This document shows, piece after piece, positions 61,046 through 64,000 of a stretch of DNA of 64,000 bases. This DNA is from an uncultured Rhodospirillales bacterium (GTDB taxonomy: Bacteria > Pseudomonadota > Alphaproteobacteria > ATCC43930 > CGMCC-115725): positions 124,001 to 188,000 of the forward strand of contig CAIJOA010000014.1 of the NCBI GenBank assembly GCA_903822185.1, in the 5' to 3' direction. The position numbers and the translations under genes are program-made. How positions within the stretch are numbered: position 1 is the stretch's first letter; each line of letters opens with the position of its first letter. The notes beneath the pieces were generated by a model. That model was not told the DNA's origin, did not search any database, and was given only the letters and a program-made list of their open reading frames with translations.

Positions 61046-61491
61046 TCGTCACCCCCGCCGCCAAGGCGATTGCGGTAATAGGGATAGCAACGCTCGCGTT
61101 CCAGATTGAGTTGGAAGTGCATCGCGAGGGCGCTGATCGCATCGGCATCGTCGGCATAAGGATCGCCGTTGCTCGCGCCGACGATGATGATGCGAAAGGT
61201 CGGGTCTTCCTGGCCGCGCGGTGGGAGCATCGCGGTGGCGTGGGCTTTGCCGTCTTCATCGCGCAACGTAAGAAACAGCGGCATCTCATGTTGGATATGC
61301 GCGCGCAATCCGATTTCCTGCTCGAAGAACGCGCCGCCGCCGGGTTGAAAACTTTGCGTGGCCTTCACCTGCTCAAGCCGGAAGTATTTCTCGACAGCGT
61401 GATGCATCAGTTCGGATTCTTGCACCGCCTCGACCTCGGTCTCGAGTCGAAACCAAGTCTTGCCTTTCGGTGCATCGACGACGAATCGCAT
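61042..61491 (-). CDS. Hypothetical protein coupled to cupin
   Basis: Unrecognised, 149 aa, cytoplasmic (no signal). The start reads MRFVVDAPKGKTWFRLETEVEAVQESELMHHAVEKYFRLEQ, then a Gly/Phe-rich PGGGAFFEQEIGLRAHIQHEMPLFLTLR and an acidic turn NGDPYADDADAISALAMHF before the tail YPYYRNRLGGGG. Overlaps the cupin gene by four bases and is translated first, which implies a shared function with the cupin enzyme. Confidence 0.7.
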   Translation of the reverse strand: MRFVVDAPKGKTWFRLETEVEAVQESELMHHAVEKYFRLEQVKATQSFQPGGGAFFEQEIGLRAHIQHEMPLFLTLRDEDGKAHATAMLPPRGQEDPTFRIIIVGASNGDPYADDADAISALAMHFQLNLERERCYPYYRNRLGGGGDE

Positions 61492-61622
61492 GGGTCTCGA
61501 TCCCTTCTCATCCGGTGCGGCACGACACGATGTTACGCGTGCCGGGCGACGACGGAAAGACGCAAACAGTTGACCAAAGCGGACCCCACATTCTATAGCC
61601 GAATCTGTTCCTGGGGCATGAA

Positions 61623-62372
61623 ATGAATGTAACGTCGCATCACGGGCGTTTTGTCGCGCCGCGCGCCGAAGTGCGGGTCGTGCACAGCTCGGACGTCCAT
61701 ATCTGCGAAGGCTTCACCGAACCCGTTCATAACGGCGACGGCACGGCCGGGCTGCGAGTCGTGCTGGCAGCGGCGCGCGCAAACAAGGCCGATGTCGTGG
61801 TGCTGGCCGGAGACACGTTCGAACATAACCGCCTCTCGGCCGACATTCTCGATCGCACGGCGGCGCTGCTGCAGAAGGCCGGCATGCCGGTCGTCATCCT
61901 GCCGGGCAATCATGATCCCGCGATTGCCGATTCGGTGTTCGCGCGCGGCATCGCCGACCTCCCCGATGTATATGTGCTGGGCGTGACGCATGAGGCAGCG
62001 GTGTCCTTTCCCGAACTGGGACTCGATGTCTGGGGCAACGCGCATCGCGACTATGGCGACATGGCGCCGCTCGCGCGCAATCACCCGCGCAACAGCTTCT
62101 GGCAGATCGCGGTGGCGCACGGCCATTACGATCCGAAGCCCGATCTCTCGACCAAGCTGCGGCCGTCCTGGCTGATCAGTGACAAGGAACTGACCGCAAC
62201 CGGCGCCGACTATATCGCGCTGGGTCACTGGAATCGTCCGATCCGCGTCGGGCCGGGACCGATCGAGGCGTTCTATTCGGGTTCGCCCGATCTCGCGAAT
62301 ACCGTCAATCTCGTGCGCCTTGTTTCGACCGGCGAGGTGATCGTCTCGCGCGAAGCGGTGGACTGGACCTAA
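61623..62372 (+). CDS. Metallophosphoesterase (calcineurin-like)
   Basis: Binuclear-metal phosphoesterase, 249 aa. The metal motifs are in order: HSSDVHICEG (Asp24, His26), VLAGDTFEHNR (Asp64), GNHD (LPGNHDPAIADS), and AHGHY near 164. Fits the SbcD/YkuE-like exonuclease-phosphodiesterase family. Convergent with the Pht5-like gene, the stops overlapping by four bases. No nuclease partner (SbcC) is adjacent, so a nucleotide or phospholipid phosphodiesterase is as likely. Start ATG 61623 has only a weak site. Confidence 0.88.
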   Translation: MNVTSHHGRFVAPRAEVRVVHSSDVHICEGFTEPVHNGDGTAGLRVVLAAARANKADVVVLAGDTFEHNRLSADILDRTAALLQKAGMPVVILPGNHDPAIADSVFARGIADLPDVYVLGVTHEAAVSFPELGLDVWGNAHRDYGDMAPLARNHPRNSFWQIAVAHGHYDPKPDLSTKLRPSWLISDKELTATGADYIALGHWNRPIRVGPGPIEAFYSGSPDLANTVNLVRLVSTGEVIVSREAVDWT

Positions 62373-63349
62373 ATCCGGAAGCCGCCGCGCTTTCGACCTT
62401 CGGACACATCGAGGAACAGCTCGTCGAGCGGCAGGCGCCGCTTCGTCAAACCCTGCTCGTGCGAGTAACCGACCAGCGTTTCGAGTGTCTTGATGTTCTG
62501 CGGCGTCAGGCCGTTCTCCCACGGGTCCGGGCCGAGAATTTCCATCTGCTCTTCCCAAGCCTCGCGATACCAGGCGAGCGGCGTGATGCGGGGATTCTCC
62601 ATCCGCTTCGCCGCGATCTTTTTCGAGGCATTGAAAGCTCGATAGAGATTGACCGCCGCCCAGGGATATTTCGCGACGACATCTTCGCGCATGGCGACGA
62701 CGTGCATGATCGGAAAGATGCCGGTCTTGCGGACATAGGCTTGTTCTTCGGCCTTGTGATCAGCAAAGAGCCGCGCGACGCGTTTGTCTTTTTTGATGAA
62801 CGGCTCGATCAGATCGGAATGGAGCACCGCATCCAATTCGCCTTCGGCCAACATCGCCTCGACCGACTGGTCATGGCGCAGCCGCGTCAATTTGAGATCG
62901 GGTGAGGGCGTGAACTCGACGTCCTCGTCGATCTCGGCGTACCAGTCGATCGATTTATGCGGCACGCCATATTCGCTTTCGAGGATGCCGCGCAGCCAAT
63001 GTACGCCCGTCACCTGAAAGGATTTGACGCCGATCTTGCGGCCGATGAGGTCGGTCGGCTTCGTAATGCCTTTGCCGGTATTGATGAAAACAAAACCGTG
63101 ACGAAAGCGGCGATGCGGGAAGACCGGCAAGGCACGGAACGGCAAGCCTTGATCGCGTGCGATGATGTAGGACGAGCAGGAACATTCGGCGACATCGAAT
63201 TCGCGATTGCGCAGGAAACGCCAATGCCGCGTCGATGAATCCATGTCGGTCAGGACATTGAGGTTGATTCCGTCCGGCACGACCACGCCTTCCTTGAGGG
63301 CGCGGTGATGTTCATAGTCGCCGATGGCGAGGGTGAGGTCCGCGCGCAT
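62369..63349 (-). CDS. 4,5-dihydroxyphthalate decarboxylase-like / ABC binding-fold protein
   Basis: Protein of the 4,5-dihydroxyphthalate decarboxylase (Pht5) family, which has a periplasmic-binding-protein-like fold, 326 aa. Typical phrases are LTLAIGDYEHHRALKEGVV, FRALPVFPHRRFRHGFVFINTG and GIFPIMHVVAMREDVV. No signal peptide is seen, which supports a cytoplasmic decarboxylase over a transport receptor. Starts with TAATG overlap from the lyase gene, so it is coupled. In this aromatic setting, decarboxylation of a dihydroxy-phthalate-like intermediate is plausible but not shown. Confidence 0.82.
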   Translation of the reverse strand: MRADLTLAIGDYEHHRALKEGVVVPDGINLNVLTDMDSSTRHWRFLRNREFDVAECSCSSYIIARDQGLPFRALPVFPHRRFRHGFVFINTGKGITKPTDLIGRKIGVKSFQVTGVHWLRGILESEYGVPHKSIDWYAEIDEDVEFTPSPDLKLTRLRHDQSVEAMLAEGELDAVLHSDLIEPFIKKDKRVARLFADHKAEEQAYVRKTGIFPIMHVVAMREDVVAKYPWAAVNLYRAFNASKKIAAKRMENPRITPLAWYREAWEEQMEILGPDPWENGLTPQNIKTLETLVGYSHEQGLTKRRLPLDELFLDVSEGRKRGGFRI

Positions 63350-64000
63350 TAGTGGTACGCCGCCAGAACGCGATCGATCATCTCACCCGCCTGTCCCAGA
63401 TAATTCGCCGGATCGACCAGTTTCGCCAGTTCGTCGCGGCCCATATGCGGTGAAATCTCCGGGTCGGCGACCAGCAGATCGAGGAACGATCCGCCGGTGG
63501 TGATTGCCTTCCTGCAAATGTCATAGACCAGATCATGCGCGCGCTGCCGGCCGAGATAAGGCCCAAGACCCATCATCACGGCTTCGGACACGATCATGCC
63601 GCGCGTGATGTCGAGATTGGCGCGCATCCGCTTCGGATCGACCTCGAGCCCTTCGAGGAGGAACCGCGCCTGATTGAGCGCGCCTGCGGCGAGCAGGAAA
63701 ATCTCCGGCATCGCAATCCATTCGATCTCCCACGGTCCGGTCGAACGTTCGTGATCCTCGACCATCGCGTCCAGTAGTGCCGCCACGTTCTGCCGCACCA
63801 TCGAGGTGCAGGCGACGATGTAATTGCAGGAAATCGGATTGCGCTTTTGCGGCATGGTGCTGGACGAGCCGCGGCCCTCCGCGAAAGGCTCGTACACCTC
63901 TTCGACTTCGGTCTGCATCATCAGCTTCACATCGGTCGCGATCTTGCCCAGCGTGCCGGTGACAAGACCGAGGAAACACCCGACCTCGGCGAAGCTATCG
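63349..64000 (-). CDS. Fumarase/aspartase-superfamily lyase (3-carboxymuconate cycloisomerase-like), 5' end missing
   Basis: C-terminal 216 residues of a lyase, the frame open to the window end. The superfamily signature GRGSSSTMPQKRNPISCNY is intact, preceded by GTLGKIATDVKLMMQTEVEEV. The style is closest to PcaB-type 3-carboxy-cis,cis-muconate cycloisomerase and argininosuccinate/adenylosuccinate lyases; the N terminus that would decide is outside. Coupled by a one-base overlap to the Pht5-like gene, which supports a role in aromatic breakdown. Confidence 0.85.
   Translation of the reverse strand, partial: DSFAEVGCFLGLVTGTLGKIATDVKLMMQTEVEEVYEPFAEGRGSSSTMPQKRNPISCNYIVACTSMVRQNVAALLDAMVEDHERSTGPWEIEWIAMPEIFLLAAGALNQARFLLEGLEVDPKRMRANLDITRGMIVSEAVMMGLGPYLGRQRAHDLVYDICRKAITTGGSFLDLLVADPEISPHMGRDELAKLVDPANYLGQAGEMIDRVLAAYH

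Overview
The window is a GC-rich, densely coded chromosomal segment of a Gram-negative bacterium, most likely an alphaproteobacterium. The pointers are a CX14CX2C-type QueE, an mntP gene behind a yybP-ykoY manganese riboswitch, DUF1194 and DUF3750 proteins, several NitT/TauT-type solute-binding proteins, aromatic-catabolism families (Rieske, LigB-like, ferulate-type CoA genes), and palindromic intergenic repeats of the kind common in that class. I cannot place it to order. No rRNA, tRNA, CRISPR array, transposase, prophage or plasmid gene was seen.

Layout. 1-3600: 3' part of a large autotransporter. 3607-10703 (minus): Rieske oxygenase, two molybdenum-hydroxylase large subunits and a periplasmic binding protein. 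10777-14708 (minus): three tandem MFS exporters. 14864-22326: VOC protein, two glutathione transferases, a DUF3750 lipoprotein, then a plus-strand run (LLM flavoprotein, small hypothetical, class II aldolase, FAH-family hydrolase, VOC protein). 22537-26633: methyltransferase-like lipoprotein, LigB-like dioxygenase, two 60-residue secreted peptides, and a LysR / FMN-reductase divergent pair. 27306-33152: a ferulate-type module, with MarR regulator, binding protein and D-2-hydroxyacid dehydrogenase on minus and hydroxycinnamoyl-CoA hydratase/lyase plus NDP-forming acyl-CoA synthetase on plus, around a clean palindromic operator. 33203-39874: lipoproteins, riboswitch-mntP, binding protein, queE, dinB, ACMSD-type amidohydrolase, gph. 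40078-46103: MetE-like protein, Rieske oxygenase, LLM, RlpA-like and OYE proteins. 46182-52104 (minus): tight five-gene cluster (alpha/beta hydrolase, LLM, secreted M20 amidohydrolase, LLM, FAD hydroxylase). 52159-58462 (minus): VWA protein, membrane protein, pepN, cytochrome c and a Tat-exported ThDP enzyme. 58584-64000: VOC, OprB-like porin, cupin pair, metallophosphoesterase, Pht5-like protein and a fumarase-superfamily lyase cut by the window end.

How it works together. Most of the segment looks like catabolic and transport capacity for aromatic or heteroaromatic acids: ring hydroxylation (two Rieske proteins, FAD hydroxylase, Mo-hydroxylase subunits), CoA-dependent side-chain shortening (the ferulate-type pair), ring opening and hydrolysis (VOC and LigB-like dioxygenases, FAH family, alpha/beta hydrolase, ACMSD-like), and periplasmic ligand capture. 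Interspersed are housekeeping genes (dinB, queE, pepN, gph, mntP). The most unusual items are the Tat-exported ThDP enzyme paired with a c-type cytochrome, the five-gene two-LLM cluster, the Mo-hydroxylase subunits without visible partner subunits, and the MarR operator between divergent ferulate-type genes.
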